Source of the DNA: JBMDXK01 sp048594375
GTDB taxonomy: Bacteria > Pseudomonadota > Alphaproteobacteria > Rhizobiales > Methylopilaceae
Length of the DNA stretch: 64,000 nt
Direction: 5' to 3'
Assembly: GCA_048594375.1 (NCBI GenBank)
Contig: JBMDXK010000034.1
Location: forward strand, 224,525-288,524
Program-made: the position numbers and the translations under genes
Shown here: piece by piece, positions 49,751 to 57,684 of the stretch
Numbering within the stretch: the stretch's first letter is position 1
How the letters are laid out: every line of letters starts with the position of its first letter
The notes under the pieces: model-generated
Seen by the model: the letters and a program-made list of their open reading frames with translations, nothing else
Told to the model about the DNA's origin: nothing
The model's database searches: none

Positions 49751-52648
49751 ATGACCGAACGGTCTTCACAGATTGCATCGCTACGCCATCTCTCTATCCG
49801 TGGTGCGCGTGAGCATAACTTGAAGAATATCGATCTTGATATTCCGCGCGATCAGCTGGTTGTTCTGACGGGCGTTTCCGGATCCGGCAAGTCGTCGCTC
49901 GCGTTTGATACGGTCTATGCCGAAGGCCAACGCCGCTATGTGGAAAGTCTTTCTGCCTATGCGCGCCAGTTTCTGGAAATGATGCAAAAACCGGATGTGG
50001 ATAGCATTGAAGGGCTTTCGCCCGCCATTTCCATCGAGCAAAAAACCACCTCGCGCAATCCACGCTCCACTGTTGGTACGGTTACCGAAATCCACGACTA
50101 TATGCGTCTTTTATGGGCGCGCACCGGCGTTCCTTACTCGCCCGCAACCGGCCTGCCCATTGAAAGCCAGACTGTCTCGCAGATGGTGGATAAACTTATG
50201 GCACTGCCGGAAGGAACGCGGTTTTATCTGCTGGCTCCTGTGGTGCGCGGCCGTAAAGGAGAATACCGCAAAGAAATTCTTGAATACCGGAAAAAGGGCT
50301 TTCAGCGCATCAAAATTGACGGCGTACTCTACGATATTTCAGAAACGCCAGAGCTTGATAAAAAACTCAAACACGACATCGAAGTTGTGGTGGATCGTCT
50401 TTCTGTCAATAAAACACTTTCCAGCCGCTTTGCCGACTCGCTTGAAACCGCGCTTGCCCTTGCCGATGGCATCGCTATTGCCGAAATGGCGCAACCCGCT
50501 ACGGAAGGCGCAGAACCGGAACGCATTCTTTTCTCTCAGAAATTTTCTTGTCCGGTTTCAGGTTTTACTATTCCGGAAATTGAGCCGCGCCTGTTTTCAT
50601 TCAACAATCCGTTTGGCGCCTGTCCGGAATGCAGTGGCCTCGGTCAGGAAATGCAGGTTGACCCTGCTCTGGTGGTGCCGCAACCCAAGCTTTCGCTCGC
50701 AAAAGGAGCTATTGCGCCCTGGTCGCGCTCCAGCTCCCCTTATTATATGGAAACACTGGGCGCTCTTGCTGCACATTATCATGTCAGCATCACCACGCCG
50801 TGGGAAGATTTACCGGAAAATATCCGCTCTGTAATCCTTTATGGTTCGGGACGGGAGGCTATTTCTTTTGTCTATGGCGGAGGATTGCGTCCTCACAAAA
50901 CGGTTAAGCCGTTTGAAGGGGTCATCACAAATCTTGCACGGCGCTGGCGCGATACAGACAGCGAAGCAGCCCGTGAAGATATTGCCAAATATATGCAGGA
51001 AATCCCCTGCTCTTCCTGCAACGGATACCGCCTGAAACCGGAAGCTCTTGCGGTTAAAATTGCAGAGCAGCATATCGGCAATATTTCGGCGCTTTCTGTA
51101 AAAGCAGCGCTGGAATGGTTTACCGCTCTGCCGGAAAAACTTTCGCAAAAGCAAAATGATATTGCTACCCGTATTTTAAAAGAAATCAACGACCGGCTGA
51201 AATTCTTGCTGGATGTGGGGCTTGATTATCTCTCGCTTTCGCGTTCATCGGGCACTCTTTCCGGTGGAGAAAGCCAGCGTATCCGGCTTGCCTCGCAGAT
51301 TGGTTCCGGCCTGACAGGCGTGCTTTATGTGCTGGATGAACCTTCTATCGGCCTGCACCAACGCGATAATGACCGGCTTCTCGAAACGCTCAAACATCTG
51401 CGGGATCTGGGCAATACGGTCATTGTTGTCGAGCATGACGAAGATGCTATCCGTCTGGCCGATTTTGTGGTGGACATTGGCCCCGGTGCTGGCGTTCATG
51501 GGGGCAATATTGTGGCTTCTGGTTCCGTCAATGATATTATGCGCAATCCAAAAAGCCTGACCGGAAAATATCTTACCGGCGCATTGAGTGTCCCTGTCCC
51601 TGCGGAACGCCGTCCGTTTGATCCTAAAAAAAGCATCAGCCTGAAAGGAGCGCGTTCCCACAATCTCAAAAATGTGGACGTGGAAATTCCTTTGGGTACC
51701 TTTACCTGCATTACCGGCGTTTCGGGTGGAGGGAAATCAACGCTGATTATTGATACCCTCTACAAAGCCGCGGCGCGCGCCATCAACGGTGCAAGCGAAA
51801 ACCCCGGTCAATACGATCAGCTTGAAGGGTTGGAATTTATTGATAAGGTGATTGATATCGATCAATCTCCCATTGGCCGGACACCACGCTCCAATCCGGC
51901 GACTTATACGGGCGCTTTCACCACAATCCGCGAATGGTTTGCAGCATTGCCAGAAGCCAAAACCCGCGGCTATCAACCCGGGCGCTTTTCATTCAACGTG
52001 AAAGGTGGCCGGTGTGAAGCGTGCAGCGGCGATGGCGTTATCAAAATTGAAATGCATTTTCTTCCAGACGTCTATGTTACCTGTGACGTTTGTAAAGGGA
52101 AACGCTATGACCGCGAAACGCTGGAAGTAAAATACAAAGAAAAATCCATTGCAGACATTCTCGATATGACGGTTGATGAAGCTGCGCTCTTCTTCCATGC
52201 GGTGCCTTCTATTCGCGATAAAATGAAAACACTCAGCCGCGTGGGGCTGGGATATATCAAGGTGGGGCAACAGGCCACGACACTTTCCGGCGGTGAGGCG
52301 CAACGCATTAAACTTTCCAAAGAGCTTTCCCGCCGCGCAACGGGAAAAACCCTGTATATTCTGGATGAGCCAACCACAGGTCTGCACTTCCATGATGTAG
52401 CCAAACTGCTGGAGATTCTCCACGAGCTGGTGAATCAAGGCAATACTGTGCTGGTGATCGAACATAATCTTGAAGTCATTAAAACCGCAGACTGGCTCAT
52501 TGATATGGGCCCGGAAGGCGGCGATGGTGGTGGCGAGGTTGTGGCAGCAGGTACACCGGAAACCGTGGTGCAAAATCCCCGCAGCCATACAGGGCGCTTC
52601 CTTGCGCCGGTGCTTGCACGCAAAACCGCAGGGGTTGCGGCGGAATGA
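49751..52648 (+). CDS. uvrA: Excinuclease ABC subunit A
   Basis: From ATG 49751 (GGAG six bases upstream) the 965-residue protein has two ABC ATPase modules: GVSGSGKSSLAFDTVYAEGQ and GVSGGGKSTLIIDTLY, each with its signature (LSGGESQRIRLASQIG, LSGGEAQRIKLSKELS) and Walker B (YVLDEPSIGLHQRD, YILDEPTTGLHFHD). Zinc motifs CPECSGLG and CEACSGDGVI...CDVCKGKRY are present. It finds bulky DNA lesions with UvrB in nucleotide excision repair. Two SOS elements upstream indicate DNA-damage control. Confidence 0.97.
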   Translation: MTERSSQIASLRHLSIRGAREHNLKNIDLDIPRDQLVVLTGVSGSGKSSLAFDTVYAEGQRRYVESLSAYARQFLEMMQKPDVDSIEGLSPAISIEQKTTSRNPRSTVGTVTEIHDYMRLLWARTGVPYSPATGLPIESQTVSQMVDKLMALPEGTRFYLLAPVVRGRKGEYRKEILEYRKKGFQRIKIDGVLYDISETPELDKKLKHDIEVVVDRLSVNKTLSSRFADSLETALALADGIAIAEMAQPATEGAEPERILFSQKFSCPVSGFTIPEIEPRLFSFNNPFGACPECSGLGQEMQVDPALVVPQPKLSLAKGAIAPWSRSSSPYYMETLGALAAHYHVSITTPWEDLPENIRSVILYGSGREAISFVYGGGLRPHKTVKPFEGVITNLARRWRDTDSEAAREDIAKYMQEIPCSSCNGYRLKPEALAVKIAEQHIGNISALSVKAALEWFTALPEKLSQKQNDIATRILKEINDRLKFLLDVGLDYLSLSRSSGTLSGGESQRIRLASQIGSGLTGVLYVLDEPSIGLHQRDNDRLLETLKHLRDLGNTVIVVEHDEDAIRLADFVVDIGPGAGVHGGNIVASGSVNDIMRNPKSLTGKYLTGALSVPVPAERRPFDPKKSISLKGARSHNLKNVDVEIPLGTFTCITGVSGGGKSTLIIDTLYKAAARAINGASENPGQYDQLEGLEFIDKVIDIDQSPIGRTPRSNPATYTGAFTTIREWFAALPEAKTRGYQPGRFSFNVKGGRCEACSGDGVIKIEMHFLPDVYVTCDVCKGKRYDRETLEVKYKEKSIADILDMTVDEAALFFHAVPSIRDKMKTLSRVGLGYIKVGQQATTLSGGEAQRIKLSKELSRRATGKTLYILDEPTTGLHFHDVAKLLEILHELVNQGNTVLVIEHNLEVIKTADWLIDMGPEGGDGGGEVVAAGTPETVVQNPRSHTGRFLAPVLARKTAGVAAE

Positions 52649-52852
52649 TTTTGAAGCCGCAAAACAATTGCTTTGTTCTCTCTTGCGCTGTTGTGCAGCG
52701 TGTAGCAGGAATTGCTCTTGGTTCAAGGCAGAGCAATCCTTTGTGCCACACCCTTGTTAGCGTGCAAATCTCTCGTCAAACACCTTCTGATTTTCGCGCT
52801 GTATCTTCGTTTTATGGCAATTTCTGTTATAGTATGTAATAAGTTTCAAGCG

Positions 52853-53878
52853 ATGCCTGCACCTTTTATCCCCTCTGCGCGTGTTGATGCTCTGCCTGTG
52901 AACCAGCAGATGATTGAGCAATTGGCCTTGCATCACCATATCAGTGCTGAAGCGCGTCGGAGTGGCATTGATGCACTGCATCCCCAGAGGGATTGGGCGC
53001 AATGGATTATGCGGCTAACCTGCGGGATAGGTCTGTCGCTGGTGCTTTCCGGACTGGTTTATTTTTTTGCTTTTAACTGGTCAATCATCCCTGCCCTTTA
53101 CAAACTTGGCCTTTTGAAAAGTGTGCTGCTGGGATGCCTGAGTGTAAGTTACGGCATAGGTCTTTCTCATATTTTTGGCAAGCTTGCTTTAACAATCGCC
53201 TGTGTGCTGGTGGGCATTCTGCTTGCGGTGATGGGACAAATTTACCAGACTGGCGCCGACAGCTATCTGTTGTTTGCTGTATGGGCGGCGTTGATTTTTC
53301 CGTGGGTACTGCTGTCGCGTTTTGCTCCCATCTGGGCGATTTGGCTCGGGACAACCAATCTGGCTTTTTATCTTTTCTGGATGCAGATTGTTTTGCCAGA
53401 CAGAGCAATGGAAGGGATCATTTTTACGGGGCTGGCGCTGTTCAACGTCTGTTTTCTGTTTTTAAGGGAATATCTCGTTGTTCGCGAGCAGACCGTCTGG
53501 CTTGCACCGGCATGGATCCGTACAGGGTTGGTTGCGGGAATTTCGGCGCTTGCTCTCATACCGACAATAGAATTTATTTTAAATGCTGAGCAAAGGTTTA
53601 CAGCACAGATGATGGCAGCACTGCTTGGCATTGCTCTGCATATAATGCTGTTTGCCCTTTACCGCCGCATCGTGTTCGACCTTCGGGAGCTTACGGTTAC
53701 CCTCGCATTTTCCAGTGTCATTGCTCTCACTGCTTTGTTTAAGCTACTTGAAACAACAGGCGTTGACGACGCTCCTGCTTTCTTGATTTTGGGGATGGCA
53801 ACGCTCGGCCTTTTCACGGTTATCGCGCTAAAAATTCTCAAAATTGCGCGCGAAAGGGCTGCATCGCATGGCGCTTAA
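52853..53878 (+). CDS. DUF2157 membrane protein
   Basis: From ATG 52853 the 341-residue protein has a soluble N-terminus (PVNQQMIEQLALHHHISAEA) and about nine membrane spans, starting LTCGIGLSLVLSGLVYFFAF. The DUF2157 domain is recognised by the polar lead-in and the W-x-FN-W turn. It is the first of three genes (DUF2157, DUF4401, GDYXXLXY) found together in many bacteria with no proven function. Its stop overlaps the next start. Confidence 0.85.
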   Translation: MPAPFIPSARVDALPVNQQMIEQLALHHHISAEARRSGIDALHPQRDWAQWIMRLTCGIGLSLVLSGLVYFFAFNWSIIPALYKLGLLKSVLLGCLSVSYGIGLSHIFGKLALTIACVLVGILLAVMGQIYQTGADSYLLFAVWAALIFPWVLLSRFAPIWAIWLGTTNLAFYLFWMQIVLPDRAMEGIIFTGLALFNVCFLFLREYLVVREQTVWLAPAWIRTGLVAGISALALIPTIEFILNAEQRFTAQMMAALLGIALHIMLFALYRRIVFDLRELTVTLAFSSVIALTALFKLLETTGVDDAPAFLILGMATLGLFTVIALKILKIARERAASHGA

Positions 53879-54988
53879 ATCATCTTCGCTCACCGTCCAG
53901 CAGCTCTTGACTGCATGGCAAAGCCAGCAACACATTACATCCACGCAAACCATGCCCATCAAGGACTTCCTTGCACAGCATTATGCCCCTCTTGATTTGC
54001 CGCTTTATATTCGCGTTTTTTCCGCCGTTGGTGCGTTTATTGCAACGGGGTGCCTCATTATTTTTTTAGGCATAAGTGGCCTTATTGATTTCAGCAAGCC
54101 GCTCTTCATGCTGGGTGTGGGGATGCTGTTTCTTCTTGCAGCTGTTCTGCTTTATACAAAAAGCGGTGCCATTGCGACAGTGCGCCATGTGTTTTTGCTG
54201 CAACTTTCCTTGTGTATGATTGCTACGGGCAAAGTGTTGGAGTGTTAGGTTTTGTACAATTTGCTGGATTTCAGGACGGGTTAAGCATAACGCTGGCATT
54301 GTTGGTGGTGAATCTGTTAAGCTATCGGTTTTATCCCGTATCGCTGGAACGCTTTGCATCATGCGGGGCATTTTTCATTTGCTTGCTGGTGAGTCTGCAC
54401 ATCCGTTTTGCACCTTCAACCTTTTTTCAGATTTTGTTTTTGATCCTGTTTTTCACGCAATTTGCGCTTGCAGCGTTCCTCTTCACCAGCGGCCAAATCC
54501 GCTCTGTTTATATGCCCGTGGGTTATGCCTTGATCGGGGCGTTGGCTGTGACGGTTCTCTGGATGTCATGGGAAGGCGCTGCGTTGCATAGCCTCACACT
54601 TCTTGCTGCTCCAACGGCCAAACTCATTAGTATTATGCTTGGTATTTTCCTGGCCGTATGGGTGTGCCGCATCGTGCCGGAGCGCCAAAAATTGTTTAAA
54701 ACGCCCGTAGTTCTTGCATTTCCGGCGATTGCTCTGCTGGCTTGGGTTGGCATTCCCGCATTGCTGTTTGTTTTATGGGTGCTTGTGCTGGGGTATGCGC
54801 GGGGTGACAAGCATCTTGTGGCGCTGGGTCTTGCATTGATTCCTTTTACGCTGTTCCTGTTTTATTATAATCTGAGTTTGAGCTTGTTGCACAAATCTGG
54901 TTTGCTAATTGCAAGCGGCCTTATTCTGCTGGCAGTGAGCGGTTATCTTTACTCTCTCCACCGGAAGGCTGACCAGCAATGCAGCTGA
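53868..54988 (+). pseudogene. DUF4401-type membrane protein, frameshifted
   Basis: Two frames together make one protein. The first (53868-54248) reads MALKSSSLTVQQLLTAWQSQ, three spans and ...LSLCMIATGKVLEC-stop; the second (54212-54988) continues CYGQSVGVLGFVQFAGFQDG and further spans to ADQQCS. They join if one base is added near 54227-54237 (in TACGGGCAAAG), giving about 373 residues, the expected DUF4401 size. It is thus a frameshifted gene, or a sequencing error, since its neighbours are intact. It overlaps DUF2157 and the GDYXXLXY gene at its ends, as in an intact operon. Confidence 0.75.
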
Positions 54989-55479
54989 ACAGGCAAAAAA
55001 CGGGTTTCATTCTTGCATCTTTTCTGGTGTTTGCTGTTCTGATTGCAATGACAGTGCGCAATGAATATATTCTGGCATCGGATGATCGTGTGCTGGTTGC
55101 GCTTGCCCCCGCAGACCCCCGCTCGCTCATGCAAGGGGATTACATGCGTTTGGCCTACGCACTTGAACAGGATGTGCGCAATGCAAAGCATCCTGCAACA
55201 CGGGGCGCGCTGGTCGTAACGGTGGATGCAAACCGCATTGCCGTTTTTTCACGCATTGATGATGGAAAGCCTTTGGCCGCTAACGAGCGCCTGCTGCACT
55301 TCCGCGATAAACTCATCCATCCGCGCTCTTTCTTTTTTCAAGAAGGCCATGCGGGTTATTATGAAAAAGCACGCTATGGTATTTTTTCCTATGCCTCTTC
55401 AGGGGATTATCTGTTATCCGGTCTTGCGGATGCGGATAAAAATACCATTTCACCCGCAGGTTCTGTTGCCCTGAAATAG
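54979..55479 (+). CDS. GDYXXLXY-domain protein
   Basis: The 166-residue protein has one membrane anchor (GFILASFLVFAVLIAMTV), then LVALAPADPRSLMQGDYMRLAYALEQDV, which carries the GDYxxLxY motif, and a C-terminal AGYYEKARYGIFSYASSGDYLLSGL. It is the third gene of the DUF2157/DUF4401/GDYXXLXY set and overlaps the second by ten bases. The function is unknown; the motif faces the periplasm. Confidence 0.88.
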   Translation: MQLNRQKTGFILASFLVFAVLIAMTVRNEYILASDDRVLVALAPADPRSLMQGDYMRLAYALEQDVRNAKHPATRGALVVTVDANRIAVFSRIDDGKPLAANERLLHFRDKLIHPRSFFFQEGHAGYYEKARYGIFSYASSGDYLLSGLADADKNTISPAGSVALK

Positions 55480-55532
55480 GGATACCAACATCTTTGCTCT
55501 CACTCTGACCGATTTCCGATAAAATGGTCATT

Positions 55533-55565
55533 TTATATGTCTCAGGCTTTAAAATTTTTGTCGCA
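55533..55565 (+). repeat. Hairpin repeat fragment (right arm and tail)
   Basis: TATATGTCTCAGGCTTTAAA followed by ATTTTTGTCGCA matches the right arm and tail of the hairpin family; the left arm has been replaced by unrelated bases. It follows the GDYXXLXY gene. Confidence 0.45.
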
Positions 55566-55752
55566 TATACAAAATATTATTGTTGAATTATTGTATCGTA
55601 ATGTGCTTGCTATGAGGTTAGCTTTTAGGCATCGAGAATATTTGGATAAAGTGTAGTTTTAGAGTGCGTGATAAACAAAAACAGACTAAGCCTCAATTCT
55701 GTCTTTTTCATCATCTAAAATGTAATCTATTGAAATTGAAATAAAAACTGAA

Positions 55753-56136
55753 ATGTCAACATATCCTAACGAGCCTTCATCGTCGGCGTTTTCCGGTTCT
55801 GGAGAATCCGCTGTTCTGAATTGGTTAAACCAAGTGCAAAGCATGTCAGCAACCGCACAGGATGAAGCCACCGCCCGCTCATTGCGGCTGGCGCATGATT
55901 TTACTCAGGCGGCTTTAACCGCGTACCGCAATGAGCGTGAACGTGGCGCAGACACCATTGATGTTTCTTCTGCTTTTCCCACGGCGCTCGCGCATGTGCT
56001 GGTTGCGATTGGCGGTATAACGCCCAACACCCTTTCTTTATTAGAGGTGGTAAGGATTCTTTCCAGCGAAACCTACACTTCTGCTGAACGGCTTGCAGCG
56101 ATTGCGGAAGAACAGCTTAATTTACCGCGCAGCTGA
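55753..56136 (+). CDS. Unknown 127-residue protein
   Basis: The product begins STYPNEPSSSAFSGSGESAV with a Ser-rich start, and its body is helical (FTQAALTAYRNERERGADTI, LSLLEVVRILSSETYTSAER, ending EEQLNLPRS). No signal peptide or membrane span. I do not recognise a family, and the ribosome-binding site is weak. Codon use is like that of its neighbours. About 270-280 bases of apparently gene-free DNA lie on each side. Confidence 0.6.
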   Translation: MSTYPNEPSSSAFSGSGESAVLNWLNQVQSMSATAQDEATARSLRLAHDFTQAALTAYRNERERGADTIDVSSAFPTALAHVLVAIGGITPNTLSLLEVVRILSSETYTSAERLAAIAEEQLNLPRS

Positions 56137-56416
56137 ACATTGTTCCTTATCGCTATCTTTTTGCAGTTTCAGGCAATTTTTTACAATAAAATAGAGCGGT
56201 TTCAAAATTTTTTACATCCACTACACAGTGCCTAGCGGGGTTTTAAGGCATGTAGTAAAATGGCCAAATGTGTGCTTTTTATGATACAGTGTCTCACGAA
56301 CATAACTTATAAACGGCTCATTTAAAAACTTTGGTTGAAATAGCATAGAACTCCTCTTTAAGAAAAATATACCCTGTTTTTTTCAGGTCTAATCTTTTGC
56401 CGTTTTCGAGGTTTCC

Positions 56417-56998
56417 ATGCGGTATTCCTTTTCTCTTCTGGCCACAGCGCTGCCGATAGCTCTTTTAGCCACCACGATCAATGCATCGGCAATCATGCAG
56501 CTTGATCCCATGACTCGTCAGCCGCTGGTGGAAAATCCAACGCGGGTATATGCCTCTCCAATCCCCCGTGAAATTGTTGATTTCACATCAAAATATGCGC
56601 CAGGCACTGTTGTTGTAAACACCACGGAACGCCGCCTTTATCTCGTTCAGGCCAATGGCAAAGCACTGCGCTACGGTATTGGCGTTGGTCGGGATGGCTT
56701 CCAGTGGGGCGGCACACACAGCATTACCCAAAAAAGAGAATGGCCGGATTGGCGCCCACCCGCCCAAATGATTAAACGTCAGCCAGATTTGCCGCGCCAT
56801 ATGCCTGGCGGCCCTGCGAATCCACTGGGTGCGCGTGCGCTTTATCTTGGCTCAACGCTGTTCCGCATTCACGGCTCCAACGAACCTCACACCATTGGGC
56901 AGGCTGTTTCTTCCGGCTGCTTCCGTATGACCAATGACGATGTTGCGGATCTCTATGAACGCGTCAACGTAGGCACCCGCGTGGTCGTGTTGCGCTGA
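56417..56998 (+). CDS. L,D-transpeptidase (YkuD family)
   Basis: The 193-residue protein has a signal peptide (MRYSFSLLATALPIALLATT). The YkuD domain follows: GTVVVNTTERRLYLVQANGK, RYGIGVGRDGF, and the catalytic motif RIHGSNEPHTIGQAVSSGCF with RMTN, i.e. HxxxxxxxxxxxxSSGCxR, with the active Cys near residue 172. It crosslinks peptidoglycan stem peptides 3-3 or anchors proteins in the periplasm. A terminator follows. Confidence 0.93.
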   Translation: MRYSFSLLATALPIALLATTINASAIMQLDPMTRQPLVENPTRVYASPIPREIVDFTSKYAPGTVVVNTTERRLYLVQANGKALRYGIGVGRDGFQWGGTHSITQKREWPDWRPPAQMIKRQPDLPRHMPGGPANPLGARALYLGSTLFRIHGSNEPHTIGQAVSSGCFRMTNDDVADLYERVNVGTRVVVLR

Positions 56999-57026
56999 TT
57001 GCGTTTTCTCACTGATGATTTTTAAG

Positions 57027-57053
57027 AGCCTTTGCTTATGCGAAGGCTTTTTT
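57027..57053 (+). terminator. Rho-independent terminator after the L,D-transpeptidase
   Basis: AGCCTT pairs with AAGGCT around TGCTTATGCG, followed by T6. Confidence 0.75.
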
Positions 57054-57115
57054 ATTGAGTGTCGGGGTGCATATGTTGCTTTACCGGCGCACGTTTCTGT
57101 TAACGGCGTGGTTCC

Positions 57116-57146
57116 TTCGTGGATTCCGACCTTCGTCGGGATGACG
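57116..57146 (-). repeat. CGTCAT-type dispersed palindrome, copy 3
   Basis: TTCGTGGATTCCGACCTTCG followed by TCGGGATGACG. ATTCCGAC pairs with GTCGGGAT. Compared with the copies at 39530 and 39772 it is in the other orientation with a different stem sequence. Confidence 0.7.
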
Positions 57147-57185
57147 GGTGGTCGTTCTTTCAAAAAGCAAAATTGTTATTTCAAG

Positions 57186-57566
57186 CTATTTTGATGTTGA
57201 CGCATCCCGCGAAAGATTTTTGACCTTCAGCTTTTCAAGATAGCCTTGCCAGCGGACGTCCTGCTCTATTCCAAGCTGGTGCAAATAAGCCCATGTGAAC
57301 AGCCCCGTATCATGGCCATCGCTGAACACCAGCTTGATGGCATAATTCCCAACCGGCTCGATGGCGCGTATGGTGACGTGCCTTTTTCCGGCAACGGTGA
57401 TCGCTTGCCCTGCCCCATGCCCCTGCACTTCTGCACTGGGGCTTTCTACCCGCAAATATTCCGCGGGCAAATGGTGTATGCAGCCATCCTGATAGTGCAT
57501 GGCCAATGAATCTTTTGCACTGTTCAGGCGGATCTCTTCAAGGGAGGGAATAAATTGCTGATTCAT
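57186..57566 (-). CDS. DUF971 (GBBH-like N-terminal) protein
   Basis: The 126-residue protein reads IPSLEEIRLNSAKDSLAMHY, LPAEYLRVESPSAEVQGHG, and NYAIKLVFSDGHDTGLFTWAYLHQLG, the DUF971 signature (YAVRxxFDDGHxxGIYSWxYL). The fold is the small N-terminal domain of gamma-butyrobetaine hydroxylase. Stand-alone members are often found next to Fe-S cluster genes such as mrp; no such gene is next to it here. Function unproven. Confidence 0.9.
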   Translation of the reverse strand: MNQQFIPSLEEIRLNSAKDSLAMHYQDGCIHHLPAEYLRVESPSAEVQGHGAGQAITVAGKRHVTIRAIEPVGNYAIKLVFSDGHDTGLFTWAYLHQLGIEQDVRWQGYLEKLKVKNLSRDASTSK

Positions 57567-57597
57567 TTCAAAGGACTGGGTAATGGTGTTGAACCGT

Positions 57598-57666
57598 TAT
57601 AGCAAAAGCATCATAAAATGATTCTGTCTTTTGCTATAAGTCTTTGTTTTATAGCAGATTTTTTAC
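57598..57666 (+). repeat. Intergenic hairpin repeat, copy 7 (with tail)
   Basis: TTATAGCAAAAGCAT pairs with TGTCTTTTGCTATAA around CATAAAATGATTC, followed by the tail GTCTTTGTTTTATAGCAGAT and TTTTT. It sits between mscS and the DUF971 gene, both on the reverse strand. Confidence 0.8.
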
Positions 57667-57684
57667 TGCTACGCGCTGCGCACT

